A stretch of 64,000 nucleotides of DNA, from assembly GCA_028285525.1 (NCBI GenBank), contig JANQOZ010000118.1:1-64000 (forward strand). The letters are read 5' to 3'. Under the pieces are notes generated by a model. It worked only from the letters and a program-made list of their open reading frames with translations, ran no database searches and was not told the origin of the DNA. A program made the translations under genes and the position numbers. Below, in pieces: positions 10,895-20,299 of this stretch (position 1 is its first letter; each line of letters opens with the position of its first letter). This DNA comes from Lysobacterales bacterium (lineage in GTDB: Bacteria > Pseudomonadota > Gammaproteobacteria > Xanthomonadales > SZUA-38).

Positions 10895-10912
10895 GTTGTA
10901 GTTCACTATAAC
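10895..10912. promoter_or_regulatory. 18-bp near-perfect palindrome GTTGTAGTtcACTATAAC, candidate operator of the RND operon
   Basis: 7/8 complementary arms around a 2-nt centre, about 85 bp upstream of the adaptor gene start. Confidence 0.45.
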
Positions 10913-11104
10913 GCCAGCACTCCTACCCACGATATAGCTCTTAAGTCATGCTGCCCGTCTCATGAGGCAGCGCTCTGACGATTCCAAGCATAAAAAGTGC
11001 CAACTTGGCGACGGCGGCGGATCTTGACAAACGGGCCGTCAATGCGGCGTTGAGCCCGGGAAAACCCGGTCAAACAGGCGGGACAATGGCGTAATTCACC
11101 AGCT

Positions 11105-11132
11105 TTGCCGCAGCAGCGCGCGACGGTATACT
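11105..11132 (+). promoter_or_regulatory. Putative sigma70 promoter for cytochrome c (TTGCCG-16 nt-TATACT)
   Basis: -35-like TTGCCG at 11105 and -10-like TATACT at 11127, upstream of CDS at 11199. Confidence 0.35.
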
Positions 11133-11198
11133 ACGCCGCGGCTCTGCAGACGCAGAACCGTCATCGAAAGCAAGCTGATAGAAGCAGGGAACCACACA

Positions 11199-11834
11199 TT
11201 GAAACGAATCGCCGCCAGCTTTATGGCAGGGCTGACGCTGGCTATCGCGTCCGCCAGCACCAGCCTGTGGGCCCAGGACAACACGCAGCAGGGTGACCCG
11301 GCCCGGGGACAGGTCAAGGCTTATACCTGCACCGGATGCCACGGCATTCCTGGCTACAACAACGCCTACCCGATCTACCACGTGCCCAAGATCGGTGGAC
11401 AAAACTATCAGTACATCGTCGCGGCCCTCAAAGCCTATCGGGACGAGCAGCGACAGCATCCAACGATGCTTGCCCAGGCGGGCAGCATGAGCGATTCCGA
11501 CATCCAGGACATCGCCGCGTATTTTGTCTCGCTAACGGGCAGCGAGCCGAAGCCGGAGTACTTTCCTAAAGGTGACGCGGCGGCCGGTGAAGGCAAAATC
11601 CAGCTGTGTGTCGCCTGCCACGGCGCTGACGGCAATGGCATCGACCCGCAGTATCCACGGCTCGCCGGCCAATACGGCGATTACCTGGTGAAGGCGCTGC
11701 AGGACTATAAGTCCGGCGCTCGGGTCAACGCCATCATGGCGGGCTTTGCCGCCAACCTCAGTCTGGAAGATATGCAGGACCTGGCGGCCTACTACGCCAA
11801 CAAGCCGGGCCTGATTGATCTGAAGATCGAGTAG
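11199..11834 (+). CDS. Di-heme cytochrome c (c4-like)
   Basis: Signal peptide; two CxxCH motifs (CTGCHG and CVACHG); 211 aa. Confidence 0.9.
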   Translation: MKRIAASFMAGLTLAIASASTSLWAQDNTQQGDPARGQVKAYTCTGCHGIPGYNNAYPIYHVPKIGGQNYQYIVAALKAYRDEQRQHPTMLAQAGSMSDSDIQDIAAYFVSLTGSEPKPEYFPKGDAAAGEGKIQLCVACHGADGNGIDPQYPRLAGQYGDYLVKALQDYKSGARVNAIMAGFAANLSLEDMQDLAAYYANKPGLIDLKIE

Positions 11835-11848
11835 CGCGCAGCAAAGGC

Positions 11849-11865
11849 CGGGCGGCTCCCGCCCG
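11849..11865. terminator. Hairpin CGGGCGG-ctc-CCGCCCG between convergent genes (no T tract)
   Basis: 7-bp perfect stem, 3-nt loop. Confidence 0.4.
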
Positions 11866-11873
11866 ATTGGCGC

Positions 11874-12452
11874 TCAATAGTAAGGGTTTTCCCCGGTCGA
11901 ATGGTCGGTAGCGTCCCGAACCTCCGTGATTTCCGGAATCTGCTGCTTCAGCGTCTTTTCCACCCCTTCTTTAAGCGTCACGTTAACCATGCCGCAGCCA
12001 TGGCAGCCGCCGCCAAACAGCAGCGTCACCACGCCATCATCGGTCACGGATACCAGCGACACCTGACCACCATGGGAAGCCAGGGAGGGATTCACTTCGG
12101 TCGCTAGCAGATATTCGATGCGGTCTTTCACGGGCGCGTCAGCATCCGGCTCCGTTCCTCTTAAGTTCGGCGCCTTGACCACCAGTTCGCCGCCCGTAGC
12201 GTCCTTTTCAAACGCCATTTCGGCCGCGTCGAGAAACGGGATGGAAGCCGACTCAATAAACAGGTCGAAGCCGTCGAGCTTCACAAGCTGGTCGCTCGCC
12301 TCAGCGTCGGACGGTTCACAGAAGCTCAGCTCGCATGAAGCGGCGGGGGTGCCGGGCTGGCTGACCATCAGCCGCAGCGCCAGGCCTTCGATGTCCTGCT
12401 GGGCGATGAGCTTGCGAAAGTATTCCTGGGCAGACGCCTGAACGTCGATCAT
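11874..12452 (-). CDS. nfuA: Fe-S biogenesis protein NfuA
   Basis: A-type-like N-domain plus Nfu domain GGQVSLVSV..GGGCHGCGMVNVTLKEGVE (CxxC). Confidence 0.93.
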   Translation of the reverse strand: MIDVQASAQEYFRKLIAQQDIEGLALRLMVSQPGTPAASCELSFCEPSDAEASDQLVKLDGFDLFIESASIPFLDAAEMAFEKDATGGELVVKAPNLRGTEPDADAPVKDRIEYLLATEVNPSLASHGGQVSLVSVTDDGVVTLLFGGGCHGCGMVNVTLKEGVEKTLKQQIPEITEVRDATDHSTGENPYY

Positions 12453-13477
12453 GCCTTAATAGCCTCGTAAAGCACCGGCAAGGAAACGTCAAGTCGATGA
12501 TCCAGGCGCCGGTGTGTGCCCTGGAATTCTTCGTAATGATGCGGCACGCCGAGGCGCTGCAGCGCCTTGTGATAGCGGCGATTGCCGAACTGTATCTGGT
12601 ATTCGTCCATATCACCGCAATCGATGTGGATGGCCCGTAAAGATTTCAAGGGATGGAGGAAGTTCTCAAGCATCTCCAGCGGATCATGTTCTTTCCACTT
12701 CTGCCAGCGCTGCGGATCGAGTTCCAGCGTTTCAAGATCAAACGGCAGCCGCAGGCGCCGCGGTTCCTCCAGATCCGGATCGTAGGACGCGGCCAGGCAA
12801 AGGCACATCAGGGTTGAGAACTCCGCCGCTCCCCGCTTCTCACTCGCCCAGAACTGCTCGATGAACCGCTCGACGCTGCCGGCCTTGCTCAACCGCAGCG
12901 CGCACGCCGGAAACTCGGGCTTATAGACCCACTCGAACCCCATGTCGCCGGCGTGGGAAGCCATGGCGCCCCAGTATTGCGGAAACTGCATGACGCTGTT
13001 GAGCGCGCCATAGCCGCCGGAGGACTTGCCCAGCACCGCCCGATGTTCCCGTCCCGGGAGCGTTCGGAACTGACGGTCGATCAGCGGCACCAGCTCGCGA
13101 TGCAGGTAGCTTGCATAGTTGCCGAGCGCCGGGCTGTCGAGATACTGGTTGCCGCCAAGCGCGGTAAAACAATCAGGAGCGGCCACGATGACCGGACCCA
13201 TCGCTTCGCTGGTGATCAGCCGCTCCACCCGCTGGAACACGCCCTCCTCAAACCCGCGCCAGTTGCCGCAGGAGGCGCCGCTATTGGTGTAGGCCGCGAG
13301 ATACCAGATCACGGGATAGGCCTGGTCGCCCTGCTCGTAGCCGGGCGGCAGATAGACGCTCACCTGCCGCGAGGTCGGATCACCCCAGGGATTACCGGCC
13401 AGCACTTCGGATCGATGGTCCAGTCGGACCACCCGCGGAGCCATCTCGTAGTGGCGATTGTGGTGTGGGTTGGTCAT
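12449..13477 (-). CDS. Alpha/beta hydrolase, enterochelin-esterase-like
   Basis: GKSSGGYGAL nucleophile elbow; VYLPPGYEQGDQAYPVIWYL. Confidence 0.8.
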   Translation of the reverse strand: MTNPHHNRHYEMAPRVVRLDHRSEVLAGNPWGDPTSRQVSVYLPPGYEQGDQAYPVIWYLAAYTNSGASCGNWRGFEEGVFQRVERLITSEAMGPVIVAAPDCFTALGGNQYLDSPALGNYASYLHRELVPLIDRQFRTLPGREHRAVLGKSSGGYGALNSVMQFPQYWGAMASHAGDMGFEWVYKPEFPACALRLSKAGSVERFIEQFWASEKRGAAEFSTLMCLCLAASYDPDLEEPRRLRLPFDLETLELDPQRWQKWKEHDPLEMLENFLHPLKSLRAIHIDCGDMDEYQIQFGNRRYHKALQRLGVPHHYEEFQGTHRRLDHRLDVSLPVLYEAIKA

Positions 13478-13579
13478 AGATCTCAGGTGCGTCGAAGCCA
13501 GCCGCCGTAGCGGCCTCAGCCCTCGTTTGCATTGTGAGAAAGCTTAAGTTGCCCGTCAATGCGCTGGTACAATACCGCC

Positions 13580-13918
13580 ATGGCTCACTCAGACCTCACC
13601 CAAAAAACCTGCACGCCCTGCGAGGGCGGCACCCAGCCCCTGAATGCTGATCAAACCGCCGAGCTGCTGCCGCAAATCAACGGCTGGGAGCTGACGCCCG
13701 GGGGTGCCATCGAGCGCCGTTACCGCTTCGAGAATTACTATCAGACCATGGCGTTTGTGAACGCCCTGGCGTTCATCGCGCACACTGAAGATCACCACCC
13801 GGATCTCACGGTGACCTACGACAGCTGCACCGTGAGCTACATCACCCACGCGATCGGCGGGCTGTCGGAAAACGACTTCATCTGTGCCGCCAAGGTCAAT
13901 CGTCTGCTCGCTCCTTGA
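13580..13918 (+). CDS. phhB: 4a-hydroxytetrahydrobiopterin dehydratase
   Basis: YYQTMAFVNALAFIAHTEDHHPDLTVTYDSCTVSYITHAIGGLSENDF PCD/DCoH signature; start at internal ATG (MAHSDLT). Confidence 0.93.
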   Translation: MAHSDLTQKTCTPCEGGTQPLNADQTAELLPQINGWELTPGGAIERRYRFENYYQTMAFVNALAFIAHTEDHHPDLTVTYDSCTVSYITHAIGGLSENDFICAAKVNRLLAP

Positions 13919-15345
13919 GCAAAGCCCCCGCCTGGCTTCTGCTGCTTCTGACGCCGCTCGGCTTTGTCCTCGCCGTGCAGCCAGCGCGCCAGGAGGCTAT
14001 GAGGGCCGAGCTTGCGCAAACCGAAGCGCTCCTGAACGACGGCTACCGCTGGCAGCTCAACGAAGCTGAGAGCCTCGTCGGCGGCCAGCCGGTCGGCGTG
14101 GATTCATGGACGTTTGGGCCCGCCGGCCTGACGCTGACCCAGGCGAGCAGCACGACGTATGTGCCGCTCAACTTCGGGGGACGTACGCTGCCGGCCGAGA
14201 AGCTGTCCCGGCTGTATCTCATGGTGGTTGTCAGCCAGCCCGTCAAACTGCGGCTGTGGCATCGGGCTTCCCTGGAGGGCCCGGCGGCGCGCAGCGAGGC
14301 GGTAAACCTCCGCCCCGATCAGCCGAGCGTGGTGCTCAACCTCAAGGAACTGCACTGGACGGTGGACGGTCGGGAATCGTCCTGGGGCCAGGGGACCGGC
14401 AGCGTCGCGACGCTGCGCATTCACCCGGCGCATCAGCCCGTGGACGTCACGCTGCTTAGGGTGCATCTTGGGCCGGAGGTTTCCAGCGACGGGCAGATTA
14501 ACCTCACCGCTGCGTTGGGCGACGGGTCCCGGAGTTCGACCGACGCCGCGCCAAACGTGCTGGAACAAGGTCGGGCAGCCTGGTCGCCGTCAGCACTGCG
14601 ACGGGCCTTAAACGGCTATCGTGCAGACCCCAGCCGCTGGACATTTGCCGAGCCACCCTCTCGTGCCCTGCCCGGCTGGACCGCTTACCTCTTGGTTGTG
14701 GGCACGTTGCTGTGTTCGATGGTGTGGAGACGCTGCAGTGCCGCCGCGGCGCTGATGATCCTCGTAGTCAGCTTGTGGTGGGTCTTCAGCCAGGCTGCGT
14801 GGCAGGCCGCTGGCGCCGCTGCCTGCGTGATGGCGCTGGCGTTGTGCTCACTGGTTCGGCATTCACCCGCTGCGCGGGAGGCTCTGGACCGGCTGATGCC
14901 AGCGCCGCGATCGGTGGGCTACCGAATCGACCTCCTGCGACTGACGGCCCTCCTGGTTTTCCTGCTGGCTTGCCTGCTCCTCACCGATAGCGACCGATCG
15001 TCCTGGGGCCTCGAGCCCGCCCGCTGGCTCACCTACCTGGCCTGGGCCGCTGTTCAGCAGTGGATGCTATGCACGGTGCTCTATCCCCTGGGCCGGCTGG
15101 CGGGCGCAGGCGCGGCAACCGCAATCGCCATCGCGGCACTGATTTTCGGTTTCAGTCACCTGCCCAATCTGGAGCTGATGCTCATGACCTGGTTGCTGGC
15201 ACTGGGCTGCGTGTGGCACTACAGCCGGCACCGCCGGCTGCTGGCGCCAATTGCCCTGCACGGAATCGCCGGCACGGTGCTTCTGGTGATCGCGCCGACG
15301 CCGCTGTTGTACTCCGCCAGCGCCGGGCCCGGGTTCTGGTCCTAG
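13915..15345 (+). CDS. Membrane protein with C-terminal CPBP (Abi)-like domain; EE motif replaced by QQ
   Basis: TTG start overlapping phhB TGA; C-terminal TMs with AVQQWMLCTVLYPLGRL...FGFSHLPNLEL...ALHGIAGT. Confidence 0.6.
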   Translation: MSKAPAWLLLLLTPLGFVLAVQPARQEAMRAELAQTEALLNDGYRWQLNEAESLVGGQPVGVDSWTFGPAGLTLTQASSTTYVPLNFGGRTLPAEKLSRLYLMVVVSQPVKLRLWHRASLEGPAARSEAVNLRPDQPSVVLNLKELHWTVDGRESSWGQGTGSVATLRIHPAHQPVDVTLLRVHLGPEVSSDGQINLTAALGDGSRSSTDAAPNVLEQGRAAWSPSALRRALNGYRADPSRWTFAEPPSRALPGWTAYLLVVGTLLCSMVWRRCSAAAALMILVVSLWWVFSQAAWQAAGAAACVMALALCSLVRHSPAAREALDRLMPAPRSVGYRIDLLRLTALLVFLLACLLLTDSDRSSWGLEPARWLTYLAWAAVQQWMLCTVLYPLGRLAGAGAATAIAIAALIFGFSHLPNLELMLMTWLLALGCVWHYSRHRRLLAPIALHGIAGTVLLVIAPTPLLYSASAGPGFWS

Positions 15346-15363
15346 CAGGAAGGTGTAAGCAGC

Positions 15364-16311
15364 TCAGATCAGCTCGCGCCAGCCGTTGCGCTCCGAGCCG
15401 GCCCACAGCCGGTCTACGGCCGCACAAAAATCGTCGGGCAGCGGCGCGCAGATTCCCAGCGCCGCCTCCACGATATCCAGCCGATGGCAATGCAGCAGCA
15501 GCCGTCCCGGTGAGCAGCCGGCTTTTGATCCGTATTTCTGGTCGCCGGCCACCGGCGCGCCCAGGCTTGCTGCGTGCACCCGAATCTGATGCGTTCGGCC
15601 GGTATCGATCTGGACGCTGGCCAGGGTCTGCGCGCCGCTCGTCGCCAGCTCGGTGAAATGACTCACCGCCGGCTTCCCCTCGGGGTCAACCCGCACTTCG
15701 CGCCGCCCGTCGCCGGCGGCGACCCGGACCAGCGGTTCGCGACAGGTCAGCCTCGCTTCGGGGAGACGTCCGTCCAGGACCACCAGGTACGTCTTGCGGA
15801 CCGCGTCACCGGCAAACCATGCGCCGGCCTGAACCAGCGCCTCGCGACTCTTGGCCAGCAGCAGGCAGCCGCTGGTTCCGCGGTCGAGGCGATGAACCAG
15901 CTCGAGAAACGCGTCGGGACGCCAGCGCCGAACGAGGTCGATCACGCCCCAGCTGAGACCGCTGCCGGCGTGTACCGCTAAACCCGAAGGCTTGTTGAGG
16001 GCGAGATAGTCCGCACCGTCATGCACCACCCACCCGCTGACCTGCGCGACTCGTTCCTGGCTGATCGGCGCCGGCCCGTCCGAGGGCAGCCTGACCGGCG
16101 GAATGCGAATGATGTCCCCGGCGCGGAGCCGGCTGGCAGGCTTCGCGCGACCGCCGTTGATGCGAACCTCGCCGCGTCGAATGATCCGATAGATCAGCGA
16201 CTTTGGCGCGCGCTTCAGGAGCCGCGACAGGTAGTTGTCCAGACGCTGATCACTCTGCTCGGAATCGACGGTAAGTTGTTGTACACGCGAGAAATCCAGG
16301 GTCGGGTTCAT
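15364..16311 (-). CDS. rluC: Ribosomal large subunit pseudouridine synthase C
   Basis: S4 domain plus HRLDRGTSGCLLLAKS catalytic motif; divergent from rne as in many gammaproteobacteria. Confidence 0.93.
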   Translation of the reverse strand: MNPTLDFSRVQQLTVDSEQSDQRLDNYLSRLLKRAPKSLIYRIIRRGEVRINGGRAKPASRLRAGDIIRIPPVRLPSDGPAPISQERVAQVSGWVVHDGADYLALNKPSGLAVHAGSGLSWGVIDLVRRWRPDAFLELVHRLDRGTSGCLLLAKSREALVQAGAWFAGDAVRKTYLVVLDGRLPEARLTCREPLVRVAAGDGRREVRVDPEGKPAVSHFTELATSGAQTLASVQIDTGRTHQIRVHAASLGAPVAGDQKYGSKAGCSPGRLLLHCHRLDIVEAALGICAPLPDDFCAAVDRLWAGSERNGWRELI

Positions 16312-16597
16312 GGGTGATTGCTGGACTGTAACAAGGTTGTTATATTACTCCGCTTATCCCGGCCGCGCGCTGTTTTGATGCGCCAGCCGGGTCAAGGCGA
16401 CCGCCTGATTCTAAGTCCGAAATGTCCCTCCGGCAGTCAGGCGCGGCGCCCACCGGCGATAACGCCAGCTGTCTGCGCCAGTTGCGCAGAACGTGAACAC
16501 TGCGCGCTTCCGGCCTTCGGGAGCCTGAGAAGGGGGACCCAGGCATCGCTGTCGTGGAACGACGGCGTTCGGCCGGCGCGCATTCAAGGACAATATA

Positions 16598-19333
16598 ATG
16601 AAAAGAATGCTGATTAACGCGACGCAGCCGGAAGAGCTGCGCGTGGCAATCGTCGATGGTCAGACGCTCTACGACCTCGACATCGAAGTCAACTCCCGCG
16701 AACAGAAAAAAGCCAATATCTACAAAGCCCGCGTGACTCGCGTTGAGCCCAGCCTCGAAGCGTGTTTTGTGGACTACGGCGCCGACCGCCACGGCTTCTT
16801 GCCGTTGAAAGAAATCTGCCCGGCCTTCTACAAAAATGGCGCTGACTCGCGCGGCAGCATCAAAGACCTGATCAACGAAGGCCAGGAGCTGGTCGTCCAG
16901 GTCGAGAAGGAAGAGCGCGGCAACAAGGGCGCCGCCCTGACCACCTATATCAGCCTCGCCGGCCGCTACCTCGTGCTCATGCCGACGAATCCGAAAGCGG
17001 GCGGCGTGTCGCGCCGTATCGAAGGCGAAGATCGGCAGGCGATCAAGGACGCGCTGAAGGAACTCGACGTACCGAGCTCCATGGGCCTGATCGTGCGCAC
17101 CGCGGGCGTAGGCCGTGAGGCTGAAGAGCTGCGCTGGGACTTCGAGTATCTGCGCCAGCTCTGGACGGCCATCACAACCGCCGCGGACGAGCGCAAAGCC
17201 CCCTTTCTGATCTACCAGGAAAGCCAGCTCATCATCCGCGCCCTGCGCGACTATCTGCGTAGCGATATCGGCGAGATCCTGATCGACGCTGAGCCGGTCT
17301 ATAACGACGCCCGGGAGTTCATGCAGCAGGTAATGCCCCACAACCTGCGCAAGCTGAAGCTTTACGATAGCGGCACGCCGCTGTTCTCCCGGTATCAGAT
17401 CGAAAGCCAGATCGAGTCGGCTTTCGCGCGCGAGGTTCAGCTGCACTCGGGCGGCTCGATTGTGGTCGACCATACCGAGGCCCTCATCTCCATCGACATC
17501 AACTCGGCGCGCGCCACCAAAGGCAGCGACATCGAGGAGACGGCCCTCAACACCAATCTGGAAGCGGCCGACGAGATCGGTCGCCAGCTGCGCATCCGTG
17601 ACCTCGGTGGGCTGGTGGTCATCGACTTCATCGACATGATGGAGAACCGCAACCAGCGCGCGGTGGAAGACCGCCTGCGAGAGGCCCTGAAGACCGACCG
17701 CGCAAGAACTCAGATCGGGCGCATTTCGCGCTTTGGTCTGCTGGAAATGTCGCGGCAGCGGCTGCGGCCATCGCTCGGCGAGTCGAGCCAGAACGTGTGT
17801 CCGCGATGTCACGGCCACGGCTTTATTCGCAGCATCGAATCGCTGGCGCTCTCGGTGCTGCGGCTCGTCGAAGAAGAGGCCATGAAGGAGTTCACCGGCG
17901 AGGTGATCGCCGTGGTGCCCAACGACGTCGGCAACTTCCTGCTGAACGAAAAGCGGCACGCTGTCTCCCAGATTGAAGCCCGCCACCGCGTGCCGATCCT
18001 GGTGATCAACGCGCCGCACGTGGACACACCCAACTTTGAGATCCGGCGCATTCGCCGCCAGGACCTGCGCCTTGACGGCGACGCCAGCTACGAAATGGCG
18101 AACGCCCCGGAGCCGGAGATCGTCGCCAGCAACACCCCGGAGGGTCTCAAGTCGTCCGAACAGCCTGCGGTCGTCAGCGTGCCACCACCGGCACCTGCCC
18201 CAACGCCGGCCGCCAAGCCGGAGCCGGTCGAGAGCAAAGGCTTTCTGTCCTGGTTGGGCGGCCTTTTTGGCGGCGGATCCTCCGAGGATGAGCCTGAGCC
18301 GAAGCCGGCCAAGAAGAAAACGCGGAGCAGCGGCCGAGGTGGCCAGGGTGCCCAGGCGCGCGGCCCGAAGCGCGATCGCGGCGGAGAACGACGCGGCGGC
18401 CAGCGCAAAAAGACCGGCAGCAAGAAAAAGACCGGTCGCAAACCTCAGGACAAAGCAGCCGACGCCGGCAGCGACAACAAAAAAGGTGGCGGCCCGAAGC
18501 AGGACAACCGCCAAGGCAAAAAGGCAGACGGCGAGTCAGCCGGCGCCACGCGGTCACGCAGACGCGGTCGGCGCGGCGGGCGTAACCGCCGGGGTAAAGG
18601 CGGCCAGAAGCGGGACGAGGCTCAGACCGGTAACCAGCAAGACGGTAATCAGGCCCAGGGTCAGACTTCAGCGCCAGAGGCTAAACGCGAAGGCAAGCCT
18701 CAGGGGACTGAGTCGAACAAACCCCAGCAGAAGCCGCAGGCTGCGTCCGATAACAAGTCTGGCAATCGGGCACCGGCCGATGCGTCGCAGGCTCAGAAGC
18801 CTAAGGGCGGCGAAGCAAAGCCGCCGTCGTCGGACAAGAGCGGATCAAACGCTCCCGAATCGAGTCGCGAGGCGGCTTCCTCTGCGCGGCCCAATGCCGC
18901 CGAGAAAGCACCGTCTACAGACCAGGCCGGTGGCAAGCCACAGCAGCCCAAGACCCAATCGGGCCCGAACGCGAGCCCGCCTGCCGCTGCGAAGAGCGAG
19001 TCTGCGGCGGCGCCCGCCAAACCCGCAGCCAGCGCACCGAGCAAGGCGCCGCAGCCAGCCGCTGCGCAACCGCCCGCGGCCAGCCCCGCAAATACGCCGG
19101 CCAAGGCCGCTCCCAAACCGGCGGCGCCTTTCGGGCCGTCGGCGTCGGGTTCCAGCAACGGTGCCGGTGCGTCGGCGCAACCCAAACCACCTGCTGCTAA
19201 TGCGGGCCCAACCACTGCTTCGCCCAAGCCAGCCGCAGCACCTGCTTCCAGCCCAGCGGCGGCGCCCAAGCCTGCGACCCCGACATCGGGCGAAGTCAGC
19301 CCGAGCAAAGATCGCGGGACGGGCGGAGACTAA
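16598..19333 (+). CDS. rne: Ribonuclease E
   Basis: [31 protein letters not shown]1 domain; CPRCHGHGF Zn-link; long low-complexity C-terminal tail; 911 aa. Confidence 0.96.
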   Translation: MKRMLINATQPEELRVAIVDGQTLYDLDIEVNSREQKKANIYKARVTRVEPSLEACFVDYGADRHGFLPLKEICPAFYKNGADSRGSIKDLINEGQELVVQVEKEERGNKGAALTTYISLAGRYLVLMPTNPKAGGVSRRIEGEDRQAIKDALKELDVPSSMGLIVRTAGVGREAEELRWDFEYLRQLWTAITTAADERKAPFLIYQESQLIIRALRDYLRSDIGEILIDAEPVYNDAREFMQQVMPHNLRKLKLYDSGTPLFSRYQIESQIESAFAREVQLHSGGSIVVDHTEALISIDINSARATKGSDIEETALNTNLEAADEIGRQLRIRDLGGLVVIDFIDMMENRNQRAVEDRLREALKTDRARTQIGRISRFGLLEMSRQRLRPSLGESSQNVCPRCHGHGFIRSIESLALSVLRLVEEEAMKEFTGEVIAVVPNDVGNFLLNEKRHAVSQIEARHRVPILVINAPHVDTPNFEIRRIRRQDLRLDGDASYEMANAPEPEIVASNTPEGLKSSEQPAVVSVPPPAPAPTPAAKPEPVESKGFLSWLGGLFGGGSSEDEPEPKPAKKKTRSSGRGGQGAQARGPKRDRGGERRGGQRKKTGSKKKTGRKPQDKAADAGSDNKKGGGPKQDNRQGKKADGESAGATRSRRRGRRGGRNRRGKGGQKRDEAQTGNQQDGNQAQGQTSAPEAKREGKPQGTESNKPQQKPQAASDNKSGNRAPADASQAQKPKGGEAKPPSSDKSGSNAPESSREAASSARPNAAEKAPSTDQAGGKPQQPKTQSGPNASPPAAAKSESAAAPAKPAASAPSKAPQPAAAQPPAASPANTPAKAAPKPAAPFGPSASGSSNGAGASAQPKPPAANAGPTTASPKPAAAPASSPAAAPKPATPTSGEVSPSKDRGTGGD

Positions 19334-19341
19334 CGATAGAT

Positions 19342-19359
19342 ACCCGGCCGCGGCCGGGT
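19342..19359. terminator. 18-bp perfect palindrome ACCCGGCCGCGGCCGGGT between convergent rne and response regulator
   Basis: Self-complementary; no T tract. Confidence 0.4.
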
Positions 19360-19389
19360 TACCAATGGTGCGCTGGTGAAGCGCAGAGA

Positions 19390-20034
19390 CTAGACGCTGC
19401 TGTTTTCCAGGATGCCGTGGCGAATCGCCAGATGGGTCAGCTCGACGTCGTTCTTGACGTTGAGCTTCTCGTAGATCCGGTACTTATAGGTGCTGACGGT
19501 TTTCGGGCTTAGCGCAAGCGACTCCGCGATCCCGCTGACCTCGATGCCTTGAATCAACATCATCATCACCTCCATCTCCCGGCTGGACAGGTCGTCAAAC
19601 GGAGACTTGTCAGCCCCGGGCAGCAGCGACAGCGCCAGGCGCTGAGCGATGTCTTTGCCAATGTATCGCGTGTCGCGGTGCACTGACCGGATCGCGTTGA
19701 CCAGCTCATCAGCCGCGCAGCCTTTGCTCAGATAGCCGGATGCACCCGCGTCAAGCAGGTGCGTGGGAAACGGCGCTTCGGAGTGCACGGTCAGAATGAT
19801 GACCTTACATTGCGGCGAAGAACGAGCGATGCGACGGGTGGCTTCCAGGCCGCCCAGCCCCGGCATGTTGACGTCCATCAGCACCACATCGGGCTGGTGT
19901 TCGCGCACGAGGCGCAGCGCCTCTTCGCCGGTACCCGCCTCACCGACAATCTCCATACCGGTTTGTTTCTCAATAATGTGAGCAACGCCGGTGCGCACGA
20001 GATCGTGGTCATCTACCAGTAACAGTCGTATCAC
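19390..20034 (-). CDS. uvrY: LuxR-family response regulator, UvrY/GacA type
   Basis: REC domain LLLVDDHDLVRTGV..VVLMDVNMPGLGGLEATRRI plus HTH LSPKTVSTYKYRIYEKLNVKNDVELTHLAIRHGI. Confidence 0.9.
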   Translation of the reverse strand: MIRLLLVDDHDLVRTGVAHIIEKQTGMEIVGEAGTGEEALRLVREHQPDVVLMDVNMPGLGGLEATRRIARSSPQCKVIILTVHSEAPFPTHLLDAGASGYLSKGCAADELVNAIRSVHRDTRYIGKDIAQRLALSLLPGADKSPFDDLSSREMEVMMMLIQGIEVSGIAESLALSPKTVSTYKYRIYEKLNVKNDVELTHLAIRHGILENSSV

Positions 20035-20209
20035 AGCTCGCCTCCGATTCGAACAGCATCTTATCCCAGAACGCGGAATGGGGGCGAGGAATCAATCCCT
20101 CTACAATCGCGCTTGCCCAGGCAGGTCAGATGGCGGCGTTGACGTTGTAAGAATTCATCGACAAGGCGGGACACCAGCCTCAGGATTTTGTATCATTCGC
20201 CGCCTGCGC

Positions 20210-20299
20210 GGAGGAGTGGCAGAGTGGTTGAATGCACTGGTCTTGAAAACCAGCAGAGGTGAAAGCCTCTCGGGGGTTCGAATCCCTCCTCCTCCGCCA
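20210..20299 (+). tRNA. tRNA-Ser (anticodon UGA), CCA encoded
   Basis: GGAGGAG...CTCCTCC-G-CCA acceptor; anticodon stem-loop CTGGT-CTTGAAA-ACCAG; long variable arm; GGTTCGAATCC T-loop. Confidence 0.97.

Noticed and set aside
12953-13510. 185-aa plus-strand ORF
   Set aside because: Antisense to the esterase gene.
16340-18514. 724-aa minus-strand ORF
   Set aside because: Antisense shadow of rne caused by codon bias and low complexity.
18036-19379. 447-aa plus-strand ORF overlapping rne
   Set aside because: Out-of-frame shadow within the low-complexity rne tail.
20193-20281. EEEGFEPPRGFHLCWFSRPVHSTTLPLLR peptide
   Set aside because: Known type of spurious translation across the antisense strand of tRNA-Ser; only the upstream part of this ORF is real recombinase sequence.
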